Numbered from the stretch's first letter, positions 39,424-50,264 are shown. The stretch is 64,000 bases of DNA from Leptospira fletcheri (GCF_004769195.1 NZ_RQET01000004.1:248001-312000); one strand, 5' to 3'. A program made the numbers and translations. The notes: generated by a model from the letters alone, not told the origin.

Positions 39424-39954
39424 TCACTCCCTCCCGATAGGAAACGATTCTTCGATCCTATAGATCGGACCATCGCTTCTGCTGGAATAAATATGAAACT
39501 CTCCCGGTTCGAAGACAGGAAGGGTAAAATCCCGAAATTCTTCCAGATAGGTCATAACGCTTCTTTGAGCCGAATCCCGAAACCGGGCTATGGTTATATG
39601 CGGCTTGTATTCCCGTTTTTCTACGGAAAAACCTGCTCTCTTGCAAGCAGATTCCAAGGTTCTCTGTAGATCCAATAACCCAGGATCCGGATCGCAAGCG
39701 ATATAAAGAATCGCCGGCTTTTTGAACCCGAACCATCCGAGTCCGCTAGCTTTTAGAGGAAAGACTCCCGCACTGACATCAGTGCAGATTTCCCGCAAAG
39801 AATCAAATCCTACGGAATCCAATTCGCCTAAAAAAACCAGAGTAACGTGAAAATTCTCCTCCGGCACCCAGCGAGCTCCTTCTATACCGTAGCAAATTCG
39901 GACAATGGAATCGCGGATTTTTTCCGGAAGAGAAAGACCGATGAACGTTCTCAT
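39424..39954 (-). CDS. thpR: RNA 2',3'-cyclic phosphodiesterase (2H family)
   Basis: A 176-residue protein with the two HxTx motifs of the 2H phosphoesterase fold: FHVTLVFLG near residue 38 and KPHITIARF near 130. ThpR (formerly LigT) opens 2',3'-cyclic phosphates on RNA ends to 2'-phosphates. Its ATG overlaps the stop of the upstream pabBC gene by 4 bases. Confidence 0.9.
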   Translation of the reverse strand: MRTFIGLSLPEKIRDSIVRICYGIEGARWVPEENFHVTLVFLGELDSVGFDSLREICTDVSAGVFPLKASGLGWFGFKKPAILYIACDPDPGLLDLQRTLESACKRAGFSVEKREYKPHITIARFRDSAQRSVMTYLEEFRDFTLPVFEPGEFHIYSSRSDGPIYRIEESFPIGRE

Positions 39955-41789
39955 TCCAAATCTACCGAAGTGACTAAACGGATCCCGCGCAGCGCATTGC
40001 AGAGAATAATTCTTTCGGCCTCCCGAAAATCCGGTACGAATAAATCCTTTTCCCTGGCCTTTAGTCTTATCATTAATTTTTTTCTAGCGATCCCGGGTAG
40101 GATACACGATTGAAGGGAGGGTGTGAACCATTTTCCTCCGATTCTTAGAAAAATGGAATGGATACTTCCTTCTAGAATACGAGCTTCCTCGTCGGTAAAG
40201 ACTGCGTCCAAATAACCTTTGGAACGTGCCGATTCGTATCCTTCCAGATATGCCGTCCGAACACTGGTTTTATGAAGACGGAGCGTCTCGTTATTCCGCA
40301 ATCTTTTATTCGAAATCAAGATTCTCCCTTCTTTCTCCGCCGACGGCCATAATTGCATTTCGAACTTCAAACCGAGTTTCCGATCCAAAGAGATCCGCAC
40401 ACGGTATGTGTTCTTAGCGTTTCCCGAACTCTCTATTTTTATTTTTTCTAATATAGATTTCCATTCCTGATCAGGAAAAGTAAAACCCAGTTCCTTTGCG
40501 GAATTTCGCATCCTTTCTTCATGTTCTTTTTCGAAATATACCGTACCTCTTTTCGCTCTTGCCGTCGTGAAAATCTCGAAGTTCCCTCCGATTTCGCGGA
40601 CGGATTCCGTTAAAAAAGCAGCCTTGGACCAGCATTCCTTCCACTCTTCTTCAGGGTCTGAATCGATCGTAATCCCGGCGCCAATCCCGAACCTGCCGCT
40701 CCGCCCGTCTCCGAAATCCCCCTGAAACTCTAGGGTGCGGATCGGAATGGATACCGTTTCCTGCCCGGGAGATAAAAAGGCGATTGCTCCGGTATAGATT
40801 CCTCGACTTCCTTCTAGAGAAGAAATGATCTCTGTCGCCCTCCGTTTCGGTGCCCCGGTAATCGATCCGCCAGGAAAGAGAGCCTCCAGAATTTTCGAAA
40901 AAGAAACCCCTTCGCTTAAGACGGAACCGATATCGCTCGTCATCTGAAAGACGGTGCTATATTCCTGGATTCCGAACAGATTTTGAACGGAGACGGAACC
41001 TAATTCGGATATTTTGCCTAGATCGCTCCGAATCAGATCCGTGATCATCAGATTTTCGGCCCTATCTTTTTCGGAGTCCTGCAAATCTGTCCTGAATCGA
41101 AGGTCTTCTTCCGCATTTTTTCCTCTGGGCCTAGTCCCTTTCATGGGTGAAGTTCTTATGATTTTACCCGTTCTCTCCCAAAAAAGTTCGGGAGAAAAAG
41201 ACAGAATTTCTCGCCCGACGTTGTCCGCCTTTTCTCGACCAGTATAGATCCATGCCTCGTATGGAACATCCTGCGCCTTACGAAGATCGAAAAAAAAGCG
41301 GCCACTCGAACCGAGAAGATTCAACTCTAGGGGAAACGTGTAATTAATTTGATAACCGTCCCCATTGCGTAGCGATTGTTTGATCTTATGGATAGAATCT
41401 TCAAATTTATCGAAATTTATGGAAGATTTGTACCGAATAGAATAACCTTCCGCGGAAAAGGAATTTTCCCAGCTTGCCAATTCCTCTTTTTCTAAACTCT
41501 TATACTCTTGGAACGTTCCGAACCAAACTAAGGGAAAATCGAAAGATGAATCGACATATTCTCCCTCCCCTTTTAAAAAAGCATCTCCCGATTCGTATGA
41601 AATCCATCCTGCCGCAAAAAAACCTTCCGAAACCTTATCTTCGATTTTCCGAATGATTTTAAGAACTTCGCTTCGTCGATTAGTAGTGAAGACTTCCTCC
41701 GGAAACGCGAGGATAGGTTTTTGTTCGCACGAAAACCCTCTTCCCAAAAACACGAAAGGCTTTACACCGTTGTCCTTAAACCAATTCAT
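39951..41789 (-). CDS. pabB: Fused aminodeoxychorismate synthase component I / aminodeoxychorismate lyase
   Basis: A 612-residue bifunctional protein. Residues about 1-390 are the chorismate-binding domain, with TSPMKGTRPRG, ENLMITDLIRSDLG and the signature PGGSITGAPKRRA. Residues about 400-612 are a fold-type IV PLP domain (HKTSVRTAY with the PLP Lys, EGSIHSIF, TPSLQSCILPGIAR), corresponding to PabC. Together they turn chorismate and ammonia into p-aminobenzoate for folate. The glutamine amidotransferase subunit PabA is not in this window. It is the first gene of the pabBC-thpR-aat unit. Confidence 0.9.
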   Translation of the reverse strand: MNWFKDNGVKPFVFLGRGFSCEQKPILAFPEEVFTTNRRSEVLKIIRKIEDKVSEGFFAAGWISYESGDAFLKGEGEYVDSSFDFPLVWFGTFQEYKSLEKEELASWENSFSAEGYSIRYKSSINFDKFEDSIHKIKQSLRNGDGYQINYTFPLELNLLGSSGRFFFDLRKAQDVPYEAWIYTGREKADNVGREILSFSPELFWERTGKIIRTSPMKGTRPRGKNAEEDLRFRTDLQDSEKDRAENLMITDLIRSDLGKISELGSVSVQNLFGIQEYSTVFQMTSDIGSVLSEGVSFSKILEALFPGGSITGAPKRRATEIISSLEGSRGIYTGAIAFLSPGQETVSIPIRTLEFQGDFGDGRSGRFGIGAGITIDSDPEEEWKECWSKAAFLTESVREIGGNFEIFTTARAKRGTVYFEKEHEERMRNSAKELGFTFPDQEWKSILEKIKIESSGNAKNTYRVRISLDRKLGLKFEMQLWPSAEKEGRILISNKRLRNNETLRLHKTSVRTAYLEGYESARSKGYLDAVFTDEEARILEGSIHSIFLRIGGKWFTPSLQSCILPGIARKKLMIRLKAREKDLFVPDFREAERIILCNALRGIRLVTSVDLE

Positions 41790-41843
41790 ACAAGGAAGTC
41801 TTTTTATCCCTTATCCAAATAGCGATCGGATAAATAAAGTGAA

Positions 41844-43991
41844 ATGATCCTATATAACCGTTTTGCGTCCATAAAACAGCTTAGGACATTTTCCTGGGCC
41901 GGAAAAATTTTAATAACCGCGATCTTTTATTTTCTTTTAGGGCATATCGGTTTTTTTACCGCTGCCTATTCCGGTTACGCATCTCCCGTATGGCCTGCGT
42001 CGGGATGGGCTCTCTGTGCCTTGCTTTTATTCGGAAAATCTGCGGCGATCGGAGTGGGTTTCGGCTCTTTTGTCTATAATCTTTCGACCAAACTAGATAT
42101 CCTTTCAGAATATCCCCTTGCTCCGCAATTTTGGGGAGCGATCTTAATCGGATGCGGGAGCGGTCTCCAGGCCCTATTAGGTTCCATATTCTACAACAAA
42201 ATCGTTCGGGACGCGGATTTTACGAGAAACACCGCCAATGTTATCCGATTCCTTTGGATGGAAACCCTTGTCTGCACCACGAGCGCTAGCGTGGCCAACT
42301 TAGGGCTTTTCTTAATGGGAATCATTCCTGCAGAAACGATCGCTTCCACTTGGATCTTTTGGTGGTCCGGGGATATGCTGGGGGTGTTTCTTTATTTTCC
42401 TTTTTTCTGGTCGTGGTTGACTCCGAATCTCTCTTCCCCCAAAAAAAACGTGCTAAGAGAAAGTATCCCGGTGATCCTTTTGCTGATACTCATCGCATCG
42501 GCAACGTTTAACGTTTTTCGAATCAAAGCCTTGGAGCTGGATTATCCAATCGCCTATCTATTGATAACGATAGTCATATGGTCCTCCATACAGTTCGGAG
42601 CCAGAGAATCCTCTCTAACTCTCACTTTGATCTCCGGTCTTGCAATTTGCGGGGCTCTCCAAGGTTCGACACAATTTTCCGCATCTTCCCGGGAAACGTC
42701 CCTTCTATTATTGCAAAGTTTTCTCTCGGCGATGTCCATCACCTCGCTATTGGTATTATCGGTCGTTCGGGAAAGACGGGAAGCCGAGCGCAGATTGCTG
42801 CATTCTCACGGTGAACTGGAGACTCTCATAACGGAGAGGACTCTGGAACTGACTAAGTCGAACGTTTCCCTGGACGAAACCGAGGCTAGATACAAAAGAT
42901 TGTTCGAAAACATTCCGATCGGTATCTTCGAATGCGATTACAGTCGAGTAAAAGCTCTTTTAGATTCCCTCCCACCGATGGGGAATATGCAATTTTACCG
43001 ATTTCTATCCAAGAACCCCGAATTTATGCGGGAATGTGCGCAGTCCATTCGCGTAATCGACGCAAATCTAGAAACCGTAAAGATGTTCAAAACCAACTCC
43101 AAAGAGGCGGTATTGCAAATTACGAAAAATATCTACGATATCGGAAAATCCAACGATTTCGTTAATCTGCTATATTGCATTCGATTAGGATTAAGAGCCC
43201 TCGAATACGACATTTTTTTAACCGCTTACGACGGAAGCAAATTCGAAGCGACACTGAGATGGTCGCTACCGCCGGAATCGGAAAAAACTTTTTCTTCCAT
43301 CATCGTCACCGCAGAAGTGATTACCGAAAAGAAAGAAGCGGAGCGCCAGCTCAAGGCATCACTTCGGGAAAAAGACGTTATGTTGAAAGAGATCCATCAT
43401 AGGGTCAAAAACAATCTGCAAGCGATATCCAGTTTATTCAGCCTACAGGCGGACTATGTAAACGACCCCAAAGTTCACGAGGCCTTTGCGGAAAGCCAGA
43501 ATAGAATCCAGACGATGGCATTAATACACGACGAACTTTACCAATCCAAAGACTTAGGCGATATCGAATTTTCCGGATATGCAAATCGCCTTTCGGCTAA
43601 AATTCGTTCTGCTTACAAGATAGGTCCGGATGTCCGTTTAAAAACGGAAATGGAGCGACTGAATCTAGAAGTAAGTGTGGCGATTCCACTAGGCCTAATA
43701 TTAAACGAACTTTTGACGAACTGTTTCAAATATGCATTTCCTAGCGGATTCCAACCCGAATCGGGAGAGAGAAGCGTGACCATCCGGATCGGAAAAGAAA
43801 AGGATTTCGGAGTGCTGGAAATAAGCGACACTGGATGCGGCTTGTCCGGAGATTCGGATCCTTTCGAAGGTCCTTCCTTCGGACTGACTCTCGTTCAGGT
43901 CCTAACACGACAATTAAAAGGAAAGCTGGATTTTTCCAGTTCCTTAGGCAAAGGAACCTCGTTTAGAATCCGATTCTCTCTCGCCCAATAA
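41844..43991 (+). CDS. MASE1-domain sensor histidine kinase (HisKA_2 type)
   Basis: A 715-residue membrane kinase. About eight transmembrane helices fill residues 1-310 and match a MASE1 sensor (HIGFFTAAYSGYASPVWPAS). A short coiled coil and a PAS-like domain (about 345-500) follow. The kinase core has EIHHRVKNNLQAIS with the phospho-acceptor His near 517, LILNELLTNCFKYAF (N box) and DTGCGLSG (G1 box), then a GTSFRIRF end. The HHRVKNN pattern marks the HisKA_2/HWE-like class, often tied to stress or light responses. No response regulator is adjacent, so it is an orphan kinase. Confidence 0.9.
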   Translation: MILYNRFASIKQLRTFSWAGKILITAIFYFLLGHIGFFTAAYSGYASPVWPASGWALCALLLFGKSAAIGVGFGSFVYNLSTKLDILSEYPLAPQFWGAILIGCGSGLQALLGSIFYNKIVRDADFTRNTANVIRFLWMETLVCTTSASVANLGLFLMGIIPAETIASTWIFWWSGDMLGVFLYFPFFWSWLTPNLSSPKKNVLRESIPVILLLILIASATFNVFRIKALELDYPIAYLLITIVIWSSIQFGARESSLTLTLISGLAICGALQGSTQFSASSRETSLLLLQSFLSAMSITSLLVLSVVRERREAERRLLHSHGELETLITERTLELTKSNVSLDETEARYKRLFENIPIGIFECDYSRVKALLDSLPPMGNMQFYRFLSKNPEFMRECAQSIRVIDANLETVKMFKTNSKEAVLQITKNIYDIGKSNDFVNLLYCIRLGLRALEYDIFLTAYDGSKFEATLRWSLPPESEKTFSSIIVTAEVITEKKEAERQLKASLREKDVMLKEIHHRVKNNLQAISSLFSLQADYVNDPKVHEAFAESQNRIQTMALIHDELYQSKDLGDIEFSGYANRLSAKIRSAYKIGPDVRLKTEMERLNLEVSVAIPLGLILNELLTNCFKYAFPSGFQPESGERSVTIRIGKEKDFGVLEISDTGCGLSGDSDPFEGPSFGLTLVQVLTRQLKGKLDFSSSLGKGTSFRIRFSLAQ

Positions 43992-44038
43992 CGAAAAATC
44001 CTTGCTTATCTTTTAAGCGTGAACGAGTAAGGATTCCA

Positions 44039-44665
44039 ATGAGAACCAAGCCCCCCAGTCCGATCGCGAACAGAGCAGAGGCTCGTAGAGAACAAATACT
44101 CGAAGCGGCGCTAGAGGTTTTTTCCGAAAAGGGATATCACGAAACCGGCATCGCGGACATCGCCGGAAGATTGAATATCGGGCACGGTACCTGCTACAGG
44201 TATTTCAAGAATAAACTGGATATCCTTCATGCACTTGTGGATAGAATCCTGATCGGATTGATCGAAGTGGTCAAAAAAGAGACACCAGACAAATCCGACA
44301 CCCTCGAGGAGTACAGGCAACAAATCGTAAGTATCGGAGAGGAATTGTTTCACCTTTTCGCAAAAGACCCGCGACAAGCCAAAATCGTTTTTTTCGAGGC
44401 CATGGGATTGGATGAAGCTATTCAAAGAAAGGTACGCTTGGGAATCGATCGAAGTGCGAAACTCACGGAATTGTATTTAAAGAACGGAGTATCGAAAGGA
44501 TTTTTGCGAAAAGACCTGGATACCCGAATCGCTTCACAGGCAGTCAATGCGATAATGTTCGAGGGAATACGCGCGGGAATCTCCTACGGAAAAGACGCGA
44601 AATTTGCGAGAAGATGGATGGAAGAAATACCGAAGTTAATGTTGGAAGGGATGAGGAAAAGATAG
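44039..44665 (+). CDS. TetR-family transcriptional regulator
   Basis: A 208-residue regulator. The N-terminal helix-turn-helix is typical: FSEKGYHETGIADIAGRLNIGHGTCYRYFKN, given here in parts as GYHETGIADIA and GTCYRYFKNK. The C-terminal ligand domain is not recognised. It lies 47 bp after the kinase gene and next to a lipoprotein hydrolase and a membrane protein gene. A perfect palindrome in the promoter region of that membrane protein gene (45809-45824) is a plausible target. Confidence 0.9.
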   Translation: MRTKPPSPIANRAEARREQILEAALEVFSEKGYHETGIADIAGRLNIGHGTCYRYFKNKLDILHALVDRILIGLIEVVKKETPDKSDTLEEYRQQIVSIGEELFHLFAKDPRQAKIVFFEAMGLDEAIQRKVRLGIDRSAKLTELYLKNGVSKGFLRKDLDTRIASQAVNAIMFEGIRAGISYGKDAKFARRWMEEIPKLMLEGMRKR

Positions 44666-44706
44666 GCATCTTTCTTTAAAACGAATACCTATCTTGCTGT
44701 CTCATT

Positions 44707-45654
44707 CTATTCCGATGCGATAAAGTTCTCCAAGTCTTTTACGGTCACTTCAGGAATCTCTTCCATAGGAATATGGCCCGCTCCTTCATAGACTCGGAAT
44801 GCCGCTTTCGGCAGGCTCTTTTTCCAATTTCCGAAATACTCGTATTTTAGCCATTCGTCCTCCGTCCCCCACATTACCATAGTTGGTTGTCGAATTTTAT
44901 CGATTCCTTCCGAGAGTTCCGCGTTCGTGAATTTTTGGCGGGCCATAACGAAAAAATAATTATAGGCCGTACGGTTCCCTTCCCTCATGGAAAGATCCGC
45001 GTATCTGTCTTTCAGTTCTTGGGTGACTTTGTTCTTATCCCCGTAAACCTGTTCGACGCTTTTTTCTATCATGAATTTCGGTAAGACGTGTTTTGCGAAT
45101 GGACTTACCAAAGGATGACTCGCCAAGGCGATCATGGGAGGAAGAGGTTGGGCATAGCCGACCGAATCGATCAAAACCAACTTTAATACCTTTTCGGGAT
45201 GTTTCAGCGAGTAATTCCAGGAAATGTAACCGCCCATGGAATTCCCGACCAAATAGAATCGGTCGATCTTGAGAGCGTTCAAAAATCGGTCCAAGGTCCG
45301 GACGCCTTGAGGCAATTCAAGACCGTTCAGATCTTTTCCGATCCCCGTCAAACCGTGCCCCGGAAGATCCAATCGGATCACCCGATATTTACTTTTTAGT
45401 TTTTCCGCCCAAACGTCCCACGTATGCAAGGAGGAGCAGACTCCGTGTAAAAGAACGATTACCGGTCCTTTTCCTTCATCCCTATAATGCAGATCTACGT
45501 CGTCTATCCGGATGAATTTAGAATTTTCGTTCGCATATTTCGATTTCAGTTCCTCCAAAGGAATGGATCCGATCCCCAAAAACCGGCACGAACCGAAAAA
45601 GAGAAGAACCGATAGCAGAAAGTTCTTCGATTTAAATATTCTGTTTAGCTTCAC
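44707..45654 (-). CDS. Alpha/beta-hydrolase lipoprotein
   Basis: A 315-residue protein with a signal peptide and spirochaete lipobox FGSC (Cys about 23). It has the oxyanion motif LLHGVCSS, the nucleophile elbow GNSMGG and the catalytic His in GAGHIPMEE, so all triad elements are there. It starts at a GTG with a GAGG site 7 bases upstream. It is probably an envelope esterase/lipase or epoxide-hydrolase-like enzyme; substrate unknown. It faces the membrane protein gene at 45849 across a 194-bp region. Confidence 0.87.
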   Translation of the reverse strand: MKLNRIFKSKNFLLSVLLFFGSCRFLGIGSIPLEELKSKYANENSKFIRIDDVDLHYRDEGKGPVIVLLHGVCSSLHTWDVWAEKLKSKYRVIRLDLPGHGLTGIGKDLNGLELPQGVRTLDRFLNALKIDRFYLVGNSMGGYISWNYSLKHPEKVLKLVLIDSVGYAQPLPPMIALASHPLVSPFAKHVLPKFMIEKSVEQVYGDKNKVTQELKDRYADLSMREGNRTAYNYFFVMARQKFTNAELSEGIDKIRQPTMVMWGTEDEWLKYEYFGNWKKSLPKAAFRVYEGAGHIPMEEIPEVTVKDLENFIASE

Positions 45655-45808
45655 TGGATTACCTCATTTTATAAGCTAACCCATCCAATGACTACCATAT
45701 CAATTCCCGGAAAAATACGGGTAAAGCGGATTTCGTTTTTTTGACCCGAGTTTTGAATAAACCGAGTAGATTCACCCAAAAAAAAGATCTTCGCTATTGA
45801 CAAAAACT

Positions 45809-45824
45809 GAATGACATGTCATTC
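45809..45824. promoter_or_regulatory. Perfect 16-bp palindrome, TetR-type operator candidate
   Basis: GAATGACATGTCATTC is its own reverse complement. It lies 24 bp before the start of the membrane protein gene, between a perfect TTGACA (45797-45802) and the A/T-rich TATATTAT, so a bound repressor would cover the promoter. The TetR gene at 44039 is the nearest candidate regulator. Confidence 0.65.
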
Positions 45825-45848
45825 TTATATTATGAGGAGATAAATGAA

Positions 45849-46739
45849 ATGGTTCAAGTGGATGTTTTTTGGTCATACGGATTAGGGGCCGGCTATGCAG
45901 TCGCTGCCGCTCGTCAGATCCGAAAATTACAATCGGGAGAGGGCAAAAAGAGCAGCCTCCCTTCCGTAAAGGGAAATTCCGTATCTTTCTGGAATAACGA
46001 GTATTTCATTACGAATTTATTATACTTGTCACTCCTATTCGCTCCTTCTGGCCTGTACCTTGTTTGGCAATTCACTAGTTGGGAAACGATGCATGCGGGA
46101 GACAAGGGAATGCCGGGATGGTTAGTCTGTTTATTCGGATTCACGAACGTTTCCCAAGGGATTCTAGGGTTTTGGGCGGTCTGGGCCTTGTTAAAGGCGG
46201 GCCGGGCATTCTTGGCCTACTTGCAGGTGGCTATAGGCTATTTCGGAATGTTTTTCATTCTAGTTCACGGGTGGGACGGTACTGGATACAAAAGATTTTT
46301 CTCTCCGACTGCGGAATCTTTTCGGAACGATTGGACTTGGTCTACGGCGCAAGGTTGGTTCACTTCTGATGTAGCAATCACATTGTATGTGATGGGAGTC
46401 ATCCTGATCCCAATTCTGATTTGGTCCATGCTGAAGATAGAACAAGAAGGATGGGCGATTTCCACTTCTCCGGAATTTCCCGTCTCCTCCAGCCCTTCCT
46501 CACTGGGATCGACCTCGGCTTTTCTTGCGACAGTCTTTATCGGATCCTTGGGATTCGCTATCGTTTCCAGTGTCCTAATCCACATTTCAGGTTGGATCTT
46601 AGGAGTTCCAGCTTCGATCGCTTTCATTTACCTTTTCGGCTTGAGCAAATTCGGACTCTTCCGGTATTTCTATCGGAAAGTGATGCAACTCCCGAGCGAA
46701 AAGGCTTCCGCAAAAATAGCGATGAAATCGGTGGCTTAA
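45849..46739 (+). CDS. Polytopic membrane protein of unknown function
   Basis: A 296-residue protein from the ATG at 45849, which has GAGGAG 9 bases upstream; an earlier in-frame codon at 45816 overlaps the operator. About seven transmembrane helices are seen (for example NLLYLSLLFAPSGLYLVW, LQVAIGYFGMFFILVHGW, LYVMGVILIPILIWSML and FLATVFIGSLGFAIV). I do not recognise the family. The palindrome before it suggests tight repression and induction by a small ligand, perhaps together with the divergent lipoprotein hydrolase. Confidence 0.75.
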   Translation: MVQVDVFWSYGLGAGYAVAAARQIRKLQSGEGKKSSLPSVKGNSVSFWNNEYFITNLLYLSLLFAPSGLYLVWQFTSWETMHAGDKGMPGWLVCLFGFTNVSQGILGFWAVWALLKAGRAFLAYLQVAIGYFGMFFILVHGWDGTGYKRFFSPTAESFRNDWTWSTAQGWFTSDVAITLYVMGVILIPILIWSMLKIEQEGWAISTSPEFPVSSSPSSLGSTSAFLATVFIGSLGFAIVSSVLIHISGWILGVPASIAFIYLFGLSKFGLFRYFYRKVMQLPSEKASAKIAMKSVA

Positions 46740-46769
46740 TTCCTTAACGGAAAGAGAAAACAATTCATC

Positions 46770-46802
46770 GAAGGGTGGGAAAGGGTAAAGTCCCCACCCT
46801 TC
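46770..46802. terminator. Hairpin region between convergent genes
   Basis: A 10-bp stem (46770-46779 with 46793-46802, GAAGGGTGGG/CCCACCCTTC) is followed by a second G/C-rich inverted repeat, GGGCGG with CCGCCC, within 46805-46840. The 223-bp gap otherwise holds nothing I can name. Confidence 0.55.
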
Positions 46803-46962
46803 TCTGGGCGGGGGCCGGTGCGGTGGTACCCCGCCGCCCAAGCTTTGGCCAAATAACAGATTTTTCCGATTTTGAAAATCTATTTTTTTAAGCTGAACAC
46901 TGTAGGAGCTCCTGCAAAGAACACCTGGGCGAATCCTGGTAGTACGGATTCCCATCTTAAGT

Positions 46963-48465
46963 TCAATCGCCTAAGGCTTTTTTATATTCCCCAATCAGAA
47001 GATCCGGATTTTCCCTTCCGACAGAAATACGTACCAGACTCGGATCCAAACCTATTTCCTGAAGGAATGCTCTTCCCGTCTCAGTAGAGACCAGTTCATA
47101 ATGGGCCAAGTACATATAAAGCATATTGAGAGTGAATTCAGTTCCAAAGCTGGGCCCTTTCAGAAGCTCTAGAGAATCGTAGAATTTTTCCAAAGGGATC
47201 CCCGGTTCTATCGTAATCACTCCGCAATGGAGATTTTTTTCACGAGCTATTTTGGAGAAATTCTCCCGATTCTCCTCGGAACCGCTCCAATGAACGGCTT
47301 TGATCTTAGGATGGTTTTGAAAAAACTCCGCTAAGATCAGGGCGTTTTTCCCGATCGCGCGGACTCTTTCTTTATATCCACGAACCTCATGCGCCATACG
47401 CTCCAGGTCCCGAACGTACGGCGATTCGACGAAAGCCGGACACCGCTCTTGTAGAAAATGAAAATACTCGGATTTTGGATTTAGAAAAACCGCACCCATC
47501 ATCACGTCCGCATTCCCGCAAGCGAATTTGGTCAAACTCTCTACGATAACGTCCGCATAGGAGGAAAGATCCACGACAGCTGACCCGGCAACGGAAATAT
47601 CCGCTATCAAAGGAATTCCGTATCGATCCAACAAACTTTTCAATTTAGGATAATCTGGTACTTGGATCAACGGATTGGTCGGAGACTCGGTAAGAACCGC
47701 CGCGACGCGGTTTCCTTCCTGTTTCAAAAACTCTTCCAATTCGGAGAGATTCCCTACCTCGTGAAAGATTCTGGACCCCCGAGAATATTTCTCCAAAATC
47801 CGGATATTGTCCACGTAGAGCCAACCTAAGCGTAACCAAAGGATCTTTCCTTCCTTAGCTCTAGCTTCGTCGAGAGCCTTGAATGTAGCGTAAATTCCGT
47901 TCATTCCGGAAGTGGTCAAAAGGATCTCAAGGTTCTTACCAGGATATAAGTTTCCGAGTTCTTTGCAAACGCTCACTTCCGGATCTTCTTTAAAGGTTTC
48001 TTCCGAATATACGGAATCTATGAGCCCTTTTTTAAATAAATAATCCTCCGCCTTGCGCGAGGATACTAGGCAACCGGTATGCTGTATGAAGGATAAAACC
48101 TGCAGTTCTTTCTCTTTATTGTTCTGAAAAACCAAGGTGATCATTCCCTCATCTTCCAAGATCGAAGCGGAAGGAATTTCGAAAAGATCGACGATGTGTT
48201 CGGCAGCTTTTCTAGAATTAACGATGAATTGAGGACCTTCTATCCCGTTCCTTTCCCGATTATAATCCAGGATTTTTTCCACATATGCATGCGCGATAAA
48301 CCTAGGATAGCCCGCTTTCAAACGGGAGAGGGTTTCTACACGCTTTTCTTCATAGCCGATCACGTCCGCTACCAACGGCAGACTCATGGACACTGCGTGT
48401 ACATTGGAGAATGGGATTCTTTCGCCGCATACGCGTCGAAAAGGTTCTTGCACTTCTTTCAGCAT
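46963..48465 (-). CDS. Cys/Met-metabolism PLP enzyme (cystathionine gamma-synthase-like)
   Basis: A 500-residue fold-type I PLP enzyme. Residues about 170-490 carry [41 protein letters not shown] and the PLP lysine in [16 protein letters not shown], the order seen in the trans-sulfuration family. An N-terminal extension of about 150 residues makes it longer than bacterial MetB (about 390) and closer to the long fungal-type cystathionine gamma-synthases. It might join homoserine esters with cysteine or sulfide; the reaction is not certain. It lies 65 bp after prfA on the same strand. Confidence 0.75.
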   Translation of the reverse strand: MLKEVQEPFRRVCGERIPFSNVHAVSMSLPLVADVIGYEEKRVETLSRLKAGYPRFIAHAYVEKILDYNRERNGIEGPQFIVNSRKAAEHIVDLFEIPSASILEDEGMITLVFQNNKEKELQVLSFIQHTGCLVSSRKAEDYLFKKGLIDSVYSEETFKEDPEVSVCKELGNLYPGKNLEILLTTSGMNGIYATFKALDEARAKEGKILWLRLGWLYVDNIRILEKYSRGSRIFHEVGNLSELEEFLKQEGNRVAAVLTESPTNPLIQVPDYPKLKSLLDRYGIPLIADISVAGSAVVDLSSYADVIVESLTKFACGNADVMMGAVFLNPKSEYFHFLQERCPAFVESPYVRDLERMAHEVRGYKERVRAIGKNALILAEFFQNHPKIKAVHWSGSEENRENFSKIAREKNLHCGVITIEPGIPLEKFYDSLELLKGPSFGTEFTLNMLYMYLAHYELVSTETGRAFLQEIGLDPSLVRISVGRENPDLLIGEYKKALGD

Positions 48466-48530
48466 AATCCGCCTACCATCGCAATCTTGGAGCAGGAAAC
48501 TTCAACCCGGAAAAGCACTTAAGTCGAAGT

Positions 48531-49595
48531 TTAATGGGTCTGAGATTCTGCCAGCCGTTTTACTCTGTCTTCTTCCGTGAGGGCCCCGATCAAATCGTCC
48601 AAATCACCTTCCATAATCGCGGACAAATTGTGACTGGTAAAGCCGATACGATGGTCGGTACAACGCCCCTGAGGGAAATTATAGGTCCTGATCCTTTCCG
48701 AACGATCCCCCGTGCCCACCATCTGCTTCTTAAGTGCGTCCGCGGCGGCTTTTTTCTCTTCCGCCTGCTTTTCCAAAATACGGGCGCTCAAAATACGCAT
48801 CGCCTTGGCTTTGTTTTTATGTTGGGACTTCTCATCCTGACAAGCCACTACAACCCCGGTAGGAATATGAGTGATCCGAACCGCGGAGTCCGTCGTATTT
48901 ACGTGTTGCCCGCCGGATCCTGAAGAACGATAAACGTCCACGCGCAGATCATTTTCATTTATATTCACTTCCGATTCCTCGGCCTCCGGCAGGACGGCAA
49001 CCGTCACCGCGCTAGTATGAATCCTTCCCCCGGATTCGGTCGCCGGAATCCTTTGGACCCGATGAGTCCCCGCTTCGTATTTAAAAAGGTCATAGGCCCT
49101 GTCGTTTTCCAAAGCGAAAACGATTTCCTTTAACCCACCGATTCCCGTCGGAGAGGAATCTATGATTTCGTGTTTGATTCCTTGTTTATCCGCGAATTTG
49201 GTATACATGCGGAACAAGTCTGCGACGAAAAGACCGGCCTCGTCTCCGCCGGTTCCCGCTCGGATCTCCACTAAAATATTCTTTCCGGAGTTCGGATCAG
49301 GGGGAAGAAGTAGAATTTCCAATTCCTTTTCCAAGGACGCGATCCGTTCCGAAGCGGAATTTCTTTCTTCCTCGTACATGGACCGCATTTCGCCGTCCTT
49401 TTCCGTTTTTAGAAGTTCTTCGGCTTCTTTTCTGTCTTGGGTCAGTTTTTTATATTCGGAGATCTTTTCGAATAATGGCGTGAGACGGGACCGTTCCTTA
49501 TAAAGACGCTTCAATTCCTCCGGCTGGGACGCCGTGGTGAGCTCGTCCGAGATTTTCAGGTATTTTTGTTGTATTTTTTCTAGTCTATCTAACAT
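48531..49595 (-). CDS. prfA: Peptide chain release factor 1
   Basis: A 354-residue release factor. [15 protein letters not shown] contains the PAT tripeptide that reads UAA and UAG, and [18 protein letters not shown] holds the GGQ that triggers peptide release. The gene normally neighbours prmC, the GGQ methyltransferase; here the next gene is a PLP enzyme instead. Confidence 0.97.
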   Translation of the reverse strand: MLDRLEKIQQKYLKISDELTTASQPEELKRLYKERSRLTPLFEKISEYKKLTQDRKEAEELLKTEKDGEMRSMYEEERNSASERIASLEKELEILLLPPDPNSGKNILVEIRAGTGGDEAGLFVADLFRMYTKFADKQGIKHEIIDSSPTGIGGLKEIVFALENDRAYDLFKYEAGTHRVQRIPATESGGRIHTSAVTVAVLPEAEESEVNINENDLRVDVYRSSGSGGQHVNTTDSAVRITHIPTGVVVACQDEKSQHKNKAKAMRILSARILEKQAEEKKAAADALKKQMVGTGDRSERIRTYNFPQGRCTDHRIGFTSHNLSAIMEGDLDDLIGALTEEDRVKRLAESQTH

Positions 49596-49635
49596 AGAAA
49601 CAGTATCTCATTGCCTTAGTACTTCACTCCCTTCC

Positions 49636-50259
49636 ATGGAAAACTACAATTCAATTCTTTCCGAGGTTTCCGAAAGGATCCTTTCCCTGCTTACAAGTTT
49701 GAACTCCTACAGAAGCCCGTACGCGAAAACGATAGGAGAGCCTTCCGATTTCATCGACAGGTTAACCCAAAAAGCCTCGATTCAAGCGGCTTTGACAAGT
49801 GGAGCTCTTTCCTTACCCACCGGCGCGGTCGGCGCCATAACTTTGGCTCCCGAGACCTTTTTGGTCCTGCGAGTCCAGGGAAAACTGGTAAAGGATATTG
49901 CCGCCTTGTACGGCAAGGAATCCCAGGTTACGGAAGAGCTGATGGCCTACTGTCTTTTTAACGACAAAACCTCCCTTTTTAGGAATATCCTCCGGGAAGT
50001 GGGTTCTCGGATTTTGATCCGGCCGGCGACCTGGGAACTAATGAGACAGGGAATTCTTAAGGTTGCCAAGTCCTTGCGAAATTCTTCTTCCTCCCAAGGC
50101 AAGAAACGCGGTATTTGGATTTCCTTATTTGGATCCGCACTTTCCGGCGGACTTTCCTATTCGGAAACGAAAAAGGTCGCGCAAAGAGCCCAGTCGGTAT
50201 TTTCTAAAGAAATCGTTTCCGTTCCCTCGGACGAACCTTGGGTGGAAGAAACGGCCTGA
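49636..50259 (+). CDS. Hypothetical protein with a hydrophobic central region
   Basis: A 207-residue protein from the ATG at 49636; the frame opens further upstream, but over the divergent prfA start. Residues about 45-90 are Ala/Gly/Leu-rich ([20 protein letters not shown]), flanked by helices, somewhat like EcsC or DUF697 proteins, but I cannot assign it. Its stop is 5 bp before the next lipoprotein gene, so the two probably share a transcript. Confidence 0.65.
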   Translation: MENYNSILSEVSERILSLLTSLNSYRSPYAKTIGEPSDFIDRLTQKASIQAALTSGALSLPTGAVGAITLAPETFLVLRVQGKLVKDIAALYGKESQVTEELMAYCLFNDKTSLFRNILREVGSRILIRPATWELMRQGILKVAKSLRNSSSSQGKKRGIWISLFGSALSGGLSYSETKKVAQRAQSVFSKEIVSVPSDEPWVEETA

Positions 50260-50264
50260 CCTGC

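Noticed and set aside
46770..46840. CRISPR-like or REP-type repeat cluster
   Set aside because: Only two unrelated hairpins between convergent genes; no spaced repeats.
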